Assembly: GCF_000421105.1 (NCBI RefSeq)
Contig: NZ_ATWF01000001.1
Coordinates: forward strand, 964,930 to 1,028,929
Length of the DNA stretch: 64,000 bases
Direction of reading: 5' to 3'
Source of the DNA: Limisalsivibrio acetivorans
GTDB lineage: Bacteria > Chrysiogenota > Deferribacteres > Deferribacterales > Geovibrionaceae
Made by a program: the position numbers and the translations under genes. Below, one piece after another: positions 8,721 to 16,179 of this stretch. Under the pieces are notes generated by a model. That model had not been told where the DNA came from. It ran no database searches and was given only the letters and a program-made list of their open reading frames with translations. The first letter of the stretch is position 1; every line of letters begins with the position of its first letter.

Positions 8721-9554
8721 TTATTCACCTTTGGGTGCAAGGAATCCGGGGATTATAAACTTCTCGTATTTATTGATCATTCCTACAACTTCGTTTCCGA
8801 TGAGCTGGTCTATCCTCCTCTCTGCGTAGCCGAGCTTTTTATATGGGAGGTACGCCTCTTCATACTGTCCTGTGTGGCAGTCCTTGCATGTAACGCTGTT
8901 CTCCAGCTTGCTCATAGGCGCATGAAGCTCATCAAGCATGGAGGACTTCTCATTGCCGGAGAGACTTTCCGCTCCCTGGATCAATTCCGAAGCTGTATCT
9001 CTCATGCTGTCGGAGGAGTAAAGGATATTTGAGCCCGCCTCGTTTTGCACAGGGATGATCTTGTACTCGGGATCGCCGAGGAAGGCCTTTACATCCATAG
9101 ATGTTTTCCGTTCGCCGGTGATCTTGCTGTACCATTCAAAGTTTGCCCTCTGGCCGTTATCGACCTTGATATGGCATGTTTCGCATCCCATGAAGTAGGA
9201 GTGCATATTAAGGAAAGCTCTCGTCTCCTTCTTTGTACTGTGGGGGATATCGCCGTGGCATGATACGCAGAGGTTGTAGCTGTCATTCAGTTTGGCTTCC
9301 TCCAACTCATGGAAGGTGTATTTAGGGTGCGCTTCGGTGAAATTCCCATAACCCGCATCCTGCTTCTGCATATCCGTACCGTGCATCATCGCCTCATACT
9401 GGGCTGCACCCTTAGGTTCAGCGTGATGCTCGCCATGGTCCGCCTTATGCCAAAGGTGCATAACAAGGATGTTCACAAGATAGGCGGAGTAAAGAAGGAT
9501 CACTATACCGATAAGGCTGTATATTATTCTAAGGAATCTGCTTCTTCTGCTCAT
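8721..9554 (-). CDS. Membrane-anchored triheme c-type cytochrome
   Basis: This 277-residue protein has one N-terminal membrane helix (residues 10-32), preceded by an arginine-rich stretch, that remains as an anchor. Three CXXCH sites follow at C96, C124 and C223. The periplasmic part also has His-rich stretches (HLWHKADHGEHH) and several Met residues. The topology is that of quinol-oxidising NapC/NrfH-like anchors, though only three hemes are present and no clear NapC signature is seen. The start overlaps the cytochrome b gene (ATGA). It probably receives electrons from the b-type cytochrome upstream and passes them to the periplasmic cytochromes downstream. That direction is inferred from operon order. 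Confidence 0.82.
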   Translation of the reverse strand: MSRRSRFLRIIYSLIGIVILLYSAYLVNILVMHLWHKADHGEHHAEPKGAAQYEAMMHGTDMQKQDAGYGNFTEAHPKYTFHELEEAKLNDSYNLCVSCHGDIPHSTKKETRAFLNMHSYFMGCETCHIKVDNGQRANFEWYSKITGERKTSMDVKAFLGDPEYKIIPVQNEAGSNILYSSDSMRDTASELIQGAESLSGNEKSSMLDELHAPMSKLENSVTCKDCHTGQYEEAYLPYKKLGYAERRIDQLIGNEVVGMINKYEKFIIPGFLAPKGE

Positions 9555-10447
9555 TCGTCACTCCCGAACTGCTTGCTCTTGAGAAACTCTATCTGATCAC
9601 GCACCATCTTGACTTTCTGTTCATTGGTGAACTGCTCCGCCTCCTTCATCTTGTCCAGATCCACTATCTGGGATGGATCTTTTTCAGCTATACAGTTCAT
9701 CCGCTCCCACTCGAGGTAGTACTCATGCTTCATGATATGCTCCGGCAGGTATCCGGTTATGAAGAGGGGGGAAGCGGGGAATTTGTCGTAGTTTACGTGG
9801 GCGTTGTACATGTGCCATACGAAGATAACGCTCACTGCGAGCATAGCCTCGTCCGAGTGGGCGATGTAGCCGATATTGACAGCCCAGCCGGGGAGGAACA
9901 TCGCCGTCTCCTCGGGGAACCAGAGGAAAAGACCTGTGAGCCCGAGTACGGGAATACCCCAGAAAACCGCCCAGTAGTCAAACTTCTCTCTCCAGTAAAA
10001 CCGCTCGTGCTTCGGTCTTTGGTCCGTAATGAAGAGGGCGAACTTTACGAAGTCAAGGAAGTCTTTGATATCCTTGAGCCTCGGGAAGGTCGGTGAGTAG
10101 TATATGAATTGGATCATCTCCTTTATGGAGAAGTTTGATGTCTTCTTTGCTGGTATAATGTACAGCCTGAAAAGGTTCTTAAAGAGGTAGTACCAGTGGT
10201 AGAAGAACAGGCCGACCATAATCACACCGGCTACCCTGTGAATAAGCCTTGTGCTTGCAAGTCCGCCGAAGAGGCGGATTGTTGGCTCCGCCCAGTCGTA
10301 ATAGTGAAACTTGAGCGGGAAGCCTGTGAAAACCAGAAGAAGGAATGTGGTCATAAGTATATAGTGCTGGTTCTTCTGGGAAACCGTGAGCTTCCTGTAA
10401 TGACGCTCACCATTCTTTATCTTTATCATCGGGTATCTTCTTGTCAT
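9551..10447 (-). CDS. Inner-membrane b-type cytochrome (FdnI/HydC-like)
   Basis: This 298-residue integral membrane protein has about four hydrophobic helices and histidines placed as in the di-heme b subunits of formate dehydrogenase and Ni-Fe hydrogenase: H28, H70, H84, H197, H212 and H217. Loops carry RPKHERFYWREKFDYWA and the C-terminal 60 residues are charged and cytoplasmic. Such subunits exchange electrons with the quinone pool. It overlaps the upstream octaheme gene by ATGA with a GGGGG site upstream. In Geobacter, CbcL is a fusion of a multiheme c domain with this type of b domain, and CbcBA is a two-gene form; the octaheme/cytochrome b pair here looks like the same idea encoded as two genes. 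Confidence 0.85.
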   Translation of the reverse strand: MTRRYPMIKIKNGERHYRKLTVSQKNQHYILMTTFLLLVFTGFPLKFHYYDWAEPTIRLFGGLASTRLIHRVAGVIMVGLFFYHWYYLFKNLFRLYIIPAKKTSNFSIKEMIQFIYYSPTFPRLKDIKDFLDFVKFALFITDQRPKHERFYWREKFDYWAVFWGIPVLGLTGLFLWFPEETAMFLPGWAVNIGYIAHSDEAMLAVSVIFVWHMYNAHVNYDKFPASPLFITGYLPEHIMKHEYYLEWERMNCIAEKDPSQIVDLDKMKEAEQFTNEQKVKMVRDQIEFLKSKQFGSDE

Positions 10448-11505
10448 TTTGAATCCCCCTTCTGCTTGCCTTTGCGTCTCAGGCTGAAGTTCGGGAAGAT
10501 CTCCCTTATAAGTTCAAGTATGAGCAGACCCACGAGCGGGAAGAATACGCCGAGGGTAAGCACAGTGAAGGCAAGAGCAACGTAAAACTCGATGGGGTAC
10601 AGGTCCTTGTCTATCGCAACGTGCATCCGTATCTCGCCGAAGCCCTTTTTTGCTGTGGGGTGGCATCTTGGGTCCTGGCAGGTCTTGTACCGCTCTCCTT
10701 CGAAGATGGCACTTTCGGGGTTCTTCTGGCTCATAATGCGGTGGACCGAATCGCCGGTTTTAACGTGGCAGTCGATACATGTGGGTGCGTTCTCGAAGCC
10801 GAAGCCGATGGCCTTGCCGTGGAATGTGTCGAGATAGGTTCCTGCGGCATTCTTGAGCTTGTGTTTCTCCGCCATCTCCTGTTTGGAATGGCACTCGCTA
10901 CACGTTGCAATCGACGATTCATCGTGCTTCAGGTTTTTCATCCTATGGCTTACATGGTTGAAGAAGTATTTATAGTCTATGTTGTCTTCGTGGCAGGTCT
11001 CGCATTTGTTGTAGATCTCTGAAGGGTCCCTCGAATCGCTTATCTCATAAACTTCATCGGGGTTAAACCGGAAAACAGGGTTGTTGTGGCAGTCCTTGCA
11101 GTCTGGAAAATCTTCAACAATCTTAGCCCGGACATTGGGGTTCTCCGGGTTATGGATACTCTCCATAAGTGCCTTTTCCGCCTGCTTGTGGGAGAATGGC
11201 TTGGCCGAGCCCGCCTCAGTGATGTGACACTCTGTGGTACAGTTTACAGGTTCGGCTTCCTTGTGCGGTATCTCTTTGATATCTGTGTGACATCCGGAAC
11301 ATTTGACCCTGGTATGAACCGAGTGGTCGTATCTTTCGGAGTTCACATAGAAGACACGCAGTTCCCCTTCGTCACTAACCCTGCTGAGCCCGGGGTATTT
11401 GTGGCACATCATGCAGTTTTCGTCATCGGGGGTGAAAGTTTGGGCCCCTGCGGTAACTGCTGATATAAGGAGAGCCGTAATGAATAATGATTTAATAAAC
11501 CTCAT
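10444..11505 (-). CDS. Octaheme c-type cytochrome with C-terminal membrane anchor (6 CXXCH + CX3CH + CX4CH)
   Basis: First gene of the operon. I choose ATG at 11505, which has GGAG six bases upstream; an in-frame TTG at 11517 lies too close to that site. The protein has a signal peptide (MRFIKSLFITALLISAVTAGA), six CXXCH sites (CMMCH, CSGCH, CKDCH, CETCH, CSECH, CIDCH), one CX3CH (CTTECH) and one CX4CH (CQDPRCH), then one hydrophobic helix near residues 305-335 and a basic tail. It is therefore anchored in the inner membrane with hemes in the periplasm. It is coupled to cytochrome b. Together they probably form a quinol oxidase module feeding the periplasmic cytochromes. Expanded heme motifs may need attention from the heme lyase. 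Confidence 0.87.
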   Translation of the reverse strand: MRFIKSLFITALLISAVTAGAQTFTPDDENCMMCHKYPGLSRVSDEGELRVFYVNSERYDHSVHTRVKCSGCHTDIKEIPHKEAEPVNCTTECHITEAGSAKPFSHKQAEKALMESIHNPENPNVRAKIVEDFPDCKDCHNNPVFRFNPDEVYEISDSRDPSEIYNKCETCHEDNIDYKYFFNHVSHRMKNLKHDESSIATCSECHSKQEMAEKHKLKNAAGTYLDTFHGKAIGFGFENAPTCIDCHVKTGDSVHRIMSQKNPESAIFEGERYKTCQDPRCHPTAKKGFGEIRMHVAIDKDLYPIEFYVALAFTVLTLGVFFPLVGLLILELIREIFPNFSLRRKGKQKGDSK

Positions 11506-11517
11506 CTGCCGCTCCAA

Positions 11518-11956
11518 TGTATAAAATAAAAAGCTTCTAAGTTAATTACTATTTTCCTAATAGGTTAATATGTAATATTTGCAATGTCAACGGAAAGCGA
11601 CTGAAAATTCCCTGTATGACTAGATATATAGAAAGTTATATATTCCTAGTACTGTTAAATTATACAAAATAACTGTGTTATAATATTAATGCACCTATGA
11701 TATTTATGAATCATGTATAAATCATATAACTGTTTAGAGTTCATGATATTAATTTAGTTGCACACATAAACTGCCCTGAGCAGGGGTTTGGTGGAGGCCC
11801 GCCTGACATTTCAACACTCTTGCCTAGTTAATTAAAGATGAAATGCGATTACACAGTTCCGAATCGTTATCTACATAAAAATACCCATTTATTAACCTGG
11901 TTATTTTTTATCCGCGATGTTTTAATAGGATCAAACAACAGTATGGAGGTATTACT
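11518..11956. other. AT-rich divergent intergenic region
   Basis: About 440 bp separate the cytochrome operon from the DUF3795 gene. It is strongly AT-rich between 11520 and 11760. An imperfect dyad (ctagatatata / tatatattcctag) lies near 11620-11652. A GC-rich island near 11771-11805 has the palindrome CCCTGAGCAGGG and AGGCCCGCCT; its loops are too short for a terminator and I recognise no riboswitch. No convincing small gene is seen. Confidence 0.5.
11562..11590 (-). promoter_or_regulatory. Candidate promoter of cytochrome operon
   Basis: A perfect -35 hexamer TTGACA (11585-11590) is followed after 17 bp by TAACCT (11562-11567), a weak -10 that keeps the A and T at the conserved second and last positions. 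This would give a leader of about 50 nt before the ATG at 11505. The flanking sequence is very AT-rich and other -10-like strings occur, so the call is tentative. Confidence 0.4.
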
Positions 11957-12391
11957 ATGAATGAAAAAGTTAAGATGAGCTCACCCTGCGGGCTCCCCTG
12001 TTTCGCTTGTGTTATCCATCTTGCAAAATTCGATGACAAGATCAGGACGATGGTAGCTGACAAGCTTGGTATTCCGAAAGAGAAGGCAGAATGTGACGGA
12101 TGCCGCAACCACGAGGGGCACAATCCTGTTATTAACCCCAATCAGCAGTGTCAGATATATGCTTGTGCCAAGGATAAAGGTGTCGATTTCTGTTCATACT
12201 GCGATGAATTCCCCTGTGAGCGTTTTCAACCCTATGCGGATAAGGCCGATTTCCTCCCTCATAACACTAAGGTTTACAACCTCTGTCTCATTAAAAAGCA
12301 TGGCGCAGAGAAATGGGCCGATGAGATGGGTGAGAAGGTTTATCAGGATTACTTCTCCAAGACGATGGATTTCAATAACGTTATGTACTGA
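11957..12391 (+). CDS. DUF3795 family cysteine-rich protein
   Basis: This 144-residue protein has the cysteine pattern of DUF3795: SPCGLPCFAC near the N-terminus, CDGC, CQIYACAKDKGVDFCSYC and EFPCE. Ten or more cysteines suggest metal or Fe-S binding, but the function of the family is not established. The start ATG at 11957 has GGAGG seven bases upstream. It is a single gene, divergent from the cytochrome operon. Its stop codon lies inside a 21-bp direct repeat that is duplicated just downstream, followed by a palindrome-rich stretch ending in a terminator-like hairpin. Confidence 0.85.
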   Translation: MNEKVKMSSPCGLPCFACVIHLAKFDDKIRTMVADKLGIPKEKAECDGCRNHEGHNPVINPNQQCQIYACAKDKGVDFCSYCDEFPCERFQPYADKADFLPHNTKVYNLCLIKKHGAEKWADEMGEKVYQDYFSKTMDFNNVMY

Positions 12392-12435
12392 TTTAATCTA
12401 TGGAATTTTCATGGCTGATTTAATCTATGGAATTT
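12388..12435. repeat. 21-bp direct repeat, two copies, 27-bp period
   Basis: The string ctgatttaatctatggaattt occurs at 12388-12408 and exactly again at 12415-12435, separated by six bases. The first copy includes the stop codon of the DUF3795 gene. The second runs into an 11-bp inverted repeat. Confidence 0.9.
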
Positions 12436-12524
12436 CCCATCCATGGAAATTCCATTGTTGTTCGAGCGGGGAAACCCCGCTCTCTCGCACTTCCGGCTAC
12501 GTGAATTGAGCAAAGCCCAATTCA
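12427..12524. repeat. Chain of three palindromic stem-loops
   Basis: Three perfect inverted repeats follow each other. ATGGAATTTCC (12427-12437) pairs with 12445-12455 over a 7-nt loop. GAGCGGGG (12464-12471) pairs with CCCCGCTC (12475-12482) over AAA. TGAATTG (12502-12508) pairs with CAATTCA (12518-12524). A fourth hairpin, listed as a terminator, follows. The composition (GC-rich hairpins with AT-rich borders) resembles an interspersed palindromic element or MITE remnant, but only one copy is visible here. Confidence 0.65.
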
Positions 12525-12535
12525 ACTACGCCTTC

Positions 12536-12560
12536 AGGGCTTCCATCCTTGGAAGCCTTT
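12536..12560 (+). terminator. Rho-independent terminator after DUF3795 gene
   Basis: GGCTTCCA (12538-12545) pairs perfectly with TGGAAGCC (12550-12557) over TCCT and is followed by TTTT. It is the fourth hairpin in the palindrome chain. Confidence 0.6.
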
Positions 12561-12609
12561 TGTATATCAACCTTAATAGTTATCTACAATGTGAGTTTTT
12601 GAGGGGTTG

Positions 12610-12645
12610 TTAAGGGGTGGTTTGTTCCTAAAAAGCACCCCTTAA
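12610..12645. repeat. 10-bp perfect inverted repeat
   Basis: TTAAGGGGTG (12610-12619) pairs with CACCCCTTAA (12636-12645) over a 16-nt loop. A short T-rich stretch follows on the plus strand, so it could act as a weak terminator. No gene is nearby on that strand. Confidence 0.5.
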
Positions 12646-12666
12646 GTCTTTTCCATACATAATCAC

Positions 12667-12696
12667 ATTCGAAATAAGTTACTAATTATTTCGAAT
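12667..12696. repeat. 11-bp perfect AT-rich inverted repeat
   Basis: ATTCGAAATAA (12667-12677) pairs with TTATTTCGAAT (12686-12696) over an 8-nt spacer. It lies downstream of tRNA-Pro (minus strand) beyond its terminator. Function is unknown. Confidence 0.5.
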
Positions 12697-12711
12697 TTAG
12701 AGTATGTACGC

Positions 12712-12741
12712 AAAAAAACCGGCCAAAAAGGCCGGTTTTTT
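12712..12741 (-). terminator. Terminator of tRNA-Pro (works in both directions)
   Basis: AAAAAAACCGGCC, AAAAA, GGCCGGTTTTTT forms a perfect GC-rich stem flanked by A and T runs. It sits about 5 bp beyond the 3' end of tRNA-Pro on the minus strand and could also stop plus-strand transcription. Confidence 0.85.
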
Positions 12742-12745
12742 GTAA

Positions 12746-12819
12746 TCGGGGCGACTGGATTTGAACCAGCGACCACCTGTGCCCAAAACAGGCACGCTAC
12801 CAAGCTGCGCCACGCCCCG
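12746..12819 (-). tRNA. tRNA-Pro(UGG)
   Basis: The minus strand folds as a full cloverleaf. The 7-bp acceptor stem is CGGGGCG/CGCCCCG (12813-12819 with 12747-12753), the T-arm contains GGTTCAAATCC, and the anticodon arm is CCTGT-TTTGGGC-ACAGG, giving anticodon TGG. The discriminator base is A at 12746. The CCA end is not encoded, since TTAC follows. A consensus promoter precedes it and a strong terminator follows, so it is its own transcription unit. Confidence 0.95.
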
Positions 12820-12832
12820 AACGTGAACTGAA

Positions 12833-12861
12833 CTTATACAGCCCCAACGGGCTTATGTCAA
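12833..12861 (-). promoter_or_regulatory. Promoter of tRNA-Pro
   Basis: TTGACA (12856-12861) and TATAAG (12833-12838) are separated by exactly 17 bp. The predicted start lies about 7 bp before the mature tRNA 5' end. Confidence 0.85.
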
Positions 12862-12893
12862 TATTTATGAATTCCCTATGGTTCTGGTGGCAT

Positions 12894-12921
12894 AAAAAAA
12901 GCCGGGCATCAAACCCGGCTT
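12894..12921 (-). terminator. Terminator of korAB operon
   Basis: On the minus strand AAGCCGGG, a 7-nt loop and CCCGGCTT are followed by a run of seven T. It lies about 25 bp past the korB stop codon. Confidence 0.85.
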
Positions 12922-12943
12922 ATAGCTTTAATAGTCTGGTATT

Positions 12944-13777
12944 TTATCTGTGAGAGTTCAGCAGATCACGAACATCTCTCTTTTCAACCTTTGCCTTGGC
13001 AATCTCAGGGTGACGTGAGTTGTAGTCATCCTTTTCTTCTTTGTAGAAGAGGCCGAGGGGGAGTTTCTCACTCTCGGATACCAACTTCATCGCTGCACCC
13101 ATATCCGATGTGTCATGCTTCTCATCGATGTGGTAGACCTTCTCGTGGTAGTAATCGTACTGAAACTTACCGCCGAAGGTGACGCAGGGCTGGAGAACAT
13201 CTATATAGGCAAAGCCTTTGTGGTCCATAGCCTGCTGGATAAGCTCCGCCATCTGGTCTGAATCTGCGGAAAAGCTCCTTGCAACAAATGTCGCACCGCT
13301 TACAAGGGCGAGTGCAAGGGGGTTCATCTCACCATCCACAACGCCGAAGGGGGTTGACTTTGTGACAACGCCTTCCTTGTTTGTGGGTGATGCCTGACCC
13401 GTTGTGAGGCCGTAGACACGGTTGTTGTGCACGATGTATGTGAGGTCAACATTACGGCGCATGGCGTGGACAAAATGCCCGACACCCATACCGTAACCGT
13501 CGCCGTCACCGCCGTTTACAAGTACTGTCATCTCCGGGTTTGCAAGCTTTATTCCGGTAGCCACTGGGAGCGTACGCCCGTGCAGACCGTGGAGTGTATA
13601 CGCTTTAACATGGTTGCTCATCTTCCCCGAACATCCGATACCCGATACCAGAGCTGTCTGATAGGGCTGTCTGTCGGACTCGGAGAGGGCCTTCTTTATA
13701 CTGTTCCATATGGCGAAGTTCCCGCACCCGGGGCACCAGGAGGGGACGACTCCGGTATTATAATCCAATGGTTTCAT
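12944..13777 (-). CDS. korB: 2-oxoglutarate:ferredoxin oxidoreductase, beta subunit
   Basis: This 277-residue protein is the thiamine diphosphate-binding subunit. The N-terminal PSWCPGCGNF motif and the GGDGDGYGMG cofactor signature are present, with NNRVYGLTTGQASPT further on. With KorA it interconverts 2-oxoglutarate and succinyl-CoA using ferredoxin, in either the oxidative or the reductive TCA cycle. It overlaps korA by ATGA (13774-13777) and is followed by a strong terminator. Related 2-oxoacid oxidoreductases have similar sequences, so the exact 2-oxoacid is likely but not proven. The nearby glutamate synthase uses 2-oxoglutarate, which agrees with the assignment. Confidence 0.88.
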   Translation of the reverse strand: MKPLDYNTGVVPSWCPGCGNFAIWNSIKKALSESDRQPYQTALVSGIGCSGKMSNHVKAYTLHGLHGRTLPVATGIKLANPEMTVLVNGGDGDGYGMGVGHFVHAMRRNVDLTYIVHNNRVYGLTTGQASPTNKEGVVTKSTPFGVVDGEMNPLALALVSGATFVARSFSADSDQMAELIQQAMDHKGFAYIDVLQPCVTFGGKFQYDYYHEKVYHIDEKHDTSDMGAAMKLVSESEKLPLGLFYKEEKDDYNSRHPEIAKAKVEKRDVRDLLNSHR

Positions 13778-15462
13778 TTAGTCACCTCCTCAACGAACTC
13801 GAGTATCTCTTCCACAAAGAACGGCCTTCCATCATACTTGCGGAAGTTTTTCTCAATCTGAATCCCTGTGAATTCGGATATTATGGAGGCGAGCTGGCCG
13901 GTATAGTTGTTCTCCATAACGTATGCATTCTTATGCTTAAGCATCTCCTTAACCTTCTCCCAATCAAGGGGATAAACGCTGGGGAAATGGATAAAGTTGA
14001 ACTTGTCCGTATGCTTCATAGCCTCCAGGAGAGAGAGCTTAACAGAGCCCCATGTAACGAAGGTCATGGGTGCATCCATGTTGCCGATAAGCTGGGGATG
14101 GGGCATCTCATCGGGAAGTGTGTTCAGCTTACGGAAACGTCGCTCGGTGTGGGCTGTTTTCTCATGGGATTTATCCGTAACAAAGCCCTTCTCAGAATGC
14201 TCGTTGGAGGCGGCGATGTACAATCCGCCCGGGGTTCCGGGGATACTGCGCACACCTATACCGTTCTCCTTCTCCTTATATCTAGCGTGGTACTCGTTAG
14301 GGTTCTTTTCATCACCTTCAAAGATGAATCCCCTGTCCATATCACCAAGATCGGGCATATCCGTCACCATATAGTGGGATTCGGAGATGAACTTATCCAG
14401 TACGATGAATGCGGGTATTTGATACTTCTCCGCAATGTTGAATGCATCGAAGGTGAACTTGTAGCATTCCTCAAGGTCGCCGGGAGTGAAAACAGCTCTG
14501 ACAAACTCGCCCTGTGATGCGTTGAGGACGAATTTGAGATCCGCCTGCTCTGTCCATGTGGGCATTCCCGTAGCGGGTCCCGGTCTTTGGGATACAACGA
14601 GAACCAGCGGAACCTCAGTTATAGCGGCGAGGCCGAGACCTTCGTTCATGAGGCTGAAACCGCCGCCGGAGGTTCCTGTCATAGCCCTGGCGCCGGCAAA
14701 GGCAGCACCGATGGCCATATTAACGCCCGCTATCTCGTCCTCTGTATGTTTGGCGACTATTCCATAATCCCTGGCCGCCTTTGCTAAGTAGTGGAGTATG
14801 GAGCTTGCGGGAGTCATGGGGTATGTGCTGTAGAAGGTTACCCCCCCTGCGATGGCACCTATGGAAGAGGCGTCGTTTCCGCTCATGAAAAGGCCCCTGT
14901 CCGCCTCGGTGGGGTTTTTGCCGCAGGTTATCTCACACCGCTCGCTTACGGAGTCATAGCCTTTCTTGGCGGCATCTATATTCATATCCGCGATCTTCTC
15001 TTTGTATGCCTCTTTTATGAGCTTCTTGAGGTCATCAAAGGCAAGTCCCAGAACAGCCGCAGCGGCGCCGAGGGCGACCGTGTTCTGCATAATGTCCGGT
15101 CCGCCTATCTCTTTGACGATCTCCTTAAGGGGAACATTAACCTTTTTGCCCCCTGCATCATCTGCCTTTTTCAGGTTGTCGAAATCTCCGATGACAAAGG
15201 TTTCGTCATCGAATTCCTCACGCTCGAAACAGACATCGTGAAGAGCAACATAGATATCCTTTTTCTGGTAGGGAGAATAAACATCATCCTCACCGAAGGC
15301 TATCTGGTAGCAGTTGTATCCCCCCCGGATAAGCGAGGGATATTCCGGGTAGCCGTGTACCCTGTATCCCGTTTTCTTGAGAGCACGGGCAAACATAGGT
15401 CCGGCGGACATAATGCCTGTTCCTGCCGGTCCTCCGATTCTCCATGTGTAAACTTTGCTCAT
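13774..15462 (-). CDS. korA: 2-oxoglutarate:ferredoxin oxidoreductase, fused gamma-alpha subunit
   Basis: This 562-residue protein has an N-terminal gamma domain (residues 1-180, RIGGPAGTGIMSAGPMFARAL) fused to the alpha pyrimidine-binding domain (about 195-560, GNDASSIGAIAGGVTFYSTYPMTPASS and EDEIAGVNMAIGAAFAGARAMTGTSGGG). The two-subunit layout (gamma-alpha plus beta, without a ferredoxin subunit) is common for KGOR-type enzymes. The start ATG at 15462 has AAAGGAG upstream. It forms an operon with korB. The enzyme is oxygen-sensitive in most relatives, in keeping with an anaerobic or microaerobic host. Confidence 0.9.
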   Translation of the reverse strand: MSKVYTWRIGGPAGTGIMSAGPMFARALKKTGYRVHGYPEYPSLIRGGYNCYQIAFGEDDVYSPYQKKDIYVALHDVCFEREEFDDETFVIGDFDNLKKADDAGGKKVNVPLKEIVKEIGGPDIMQNTVALGAAAAVLGLAFDDLKKLIKEAYKEKIADMNIDAAKKGYDSVSERCEITCGKNPTEADRGLFMSGNDASSIGAIAGGVTFYSTYPMTPASSILHYLAKAARDYGIVAKHTEDEIAGVNMAIGAAFAGARAMTGTSGGGFSLMNEGLGLAAITEVPLVLVVSQRPGPATGMPTWTEQADLKFVLNASQGEFVRAVFTPGDLEECYKFTFDAFNIAEKYQIPAFIVLDKFISESHYMVTDMPDLGDMDRGFIFEGDEKNPNEYHARYKEKENGIGVRSIPGTPGGLYIAASNEHSEKGFVTDKSHEKTAHTERRFRKLNTLPDEMPHPQLIGNMDAPMTFVTWGSVKLSLLEAMKHTDKFNFIHFPSVYPLDWEKVKEMLKHKNAYVMENNYTGQLASIISEFTGIQIEKNFRKYDGRPFFVEEILEFVEEVTK

Positions 15463-15550
15463 GGTTACTCCTTTTTTTGTGCAGATTGCCTAATAAACGT
15501 CTGCAGAATAACTTTCGATTTAAATCACAACACTATTGTAACACATATAT

Positions 15551-16162
15551 TTATTTTTCAAGATCAACACTTGGAAGGCTCCAGTTTTTAATTATCGCCG
15601 TTACACGTAAAGAGAACACCACAGAGGCGGTTACTATCCCTGTGAGCCACTCTGTAACGCCTATTTCATAGAGGACACAGTAGAGAAACCCGCCCGCAAT
15701 CGATGCCAGAGCATAGATCTCCCTTGTGAGAACAAGTGGAATCTCCTGACGGAGAACATCACGGATCATACCTCCGAAGGTTCCTGTTATAACGCCAAGC
15801 ATGATGGAGCCGAGCCACCCCACATCGTGGGCTATGCCGACGGAAACACCCGTTACGGTGAAGACCCCAAGCCCCACAGCATCCATGACCAGAAAAAGCT
15901 TAAGCTTCTTCTCGAACTTGTCATGGAACTTGAAAACGAGGACAGCGCAGGTGACAGAAACGAGTATATAGTTGTAATCCTCGAAGAAGAACGGAGGTAC
16001 ATCACCCACAAGAACATCACGCACCGTTCCGCCACCAACAGCCGTAACTATGGCAAGAACCGCAACGCCGTAGATATCCATCCTCTTCTTAATCCCCGCA
16101 AGGCCCCCCGTTACACCGAAGGCCACGGTTCCGATCATATCCAGAAAATAAAATAGGCTCAT
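15551..16162 (-). CDS. TRIC/UPF0126 family membrane channel protein
   Basis: This 203-residue protein has about seven hydrophobic helices in two similar halves, each with the glycine-rich signature GGTVRDVL (GGGTVRDVLVGDVPP and GGMIRDVLRQEIP). This identifies the UPF0126 family (YadS/YicG), whose structures are trimeric cation channels like eukaryotic TRIC. It sits in the inner membrane. GGAG lies upstream of the ATG at 16162. It is a single gene, divergent from the YgbA-type gene with only 65 bp between them, so the Crp/Fnr-type box there might affect both. Confidence 0.88.
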   Translation of the reverse strand: MSLFYFLDMIGTVAFGVTGGLAGIKKRMDIYGVAVLAIVTAVGGGTVRDVLVGDVPPFFFEDYNYILVSVTCAVLVFKFHDKFEKKLKLFLVMDAVGLGVFTVTGVSVGIAHDVGWLGSIMLGVITGTFGGMIRDVLRQEIPLVLTREIYALASIAGGFLYCVLYEIGVTEWLTGIVTASVVFSLRVTAIIKNWSLPSVDLEK

Positions 16163-16179
16163 AGCTTTCTCCGAAAATA

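Noticed and set aside
11771-11805. Riboswitch or terminator in the spacer before the cytochrome operon
   Set aside because: The palindromes CCCTGAGCAGGG and AGGCCCGCCT have loops of two bases, no T-run, and match no c-di-GMP, cGAMP or other riboswitch core I know.
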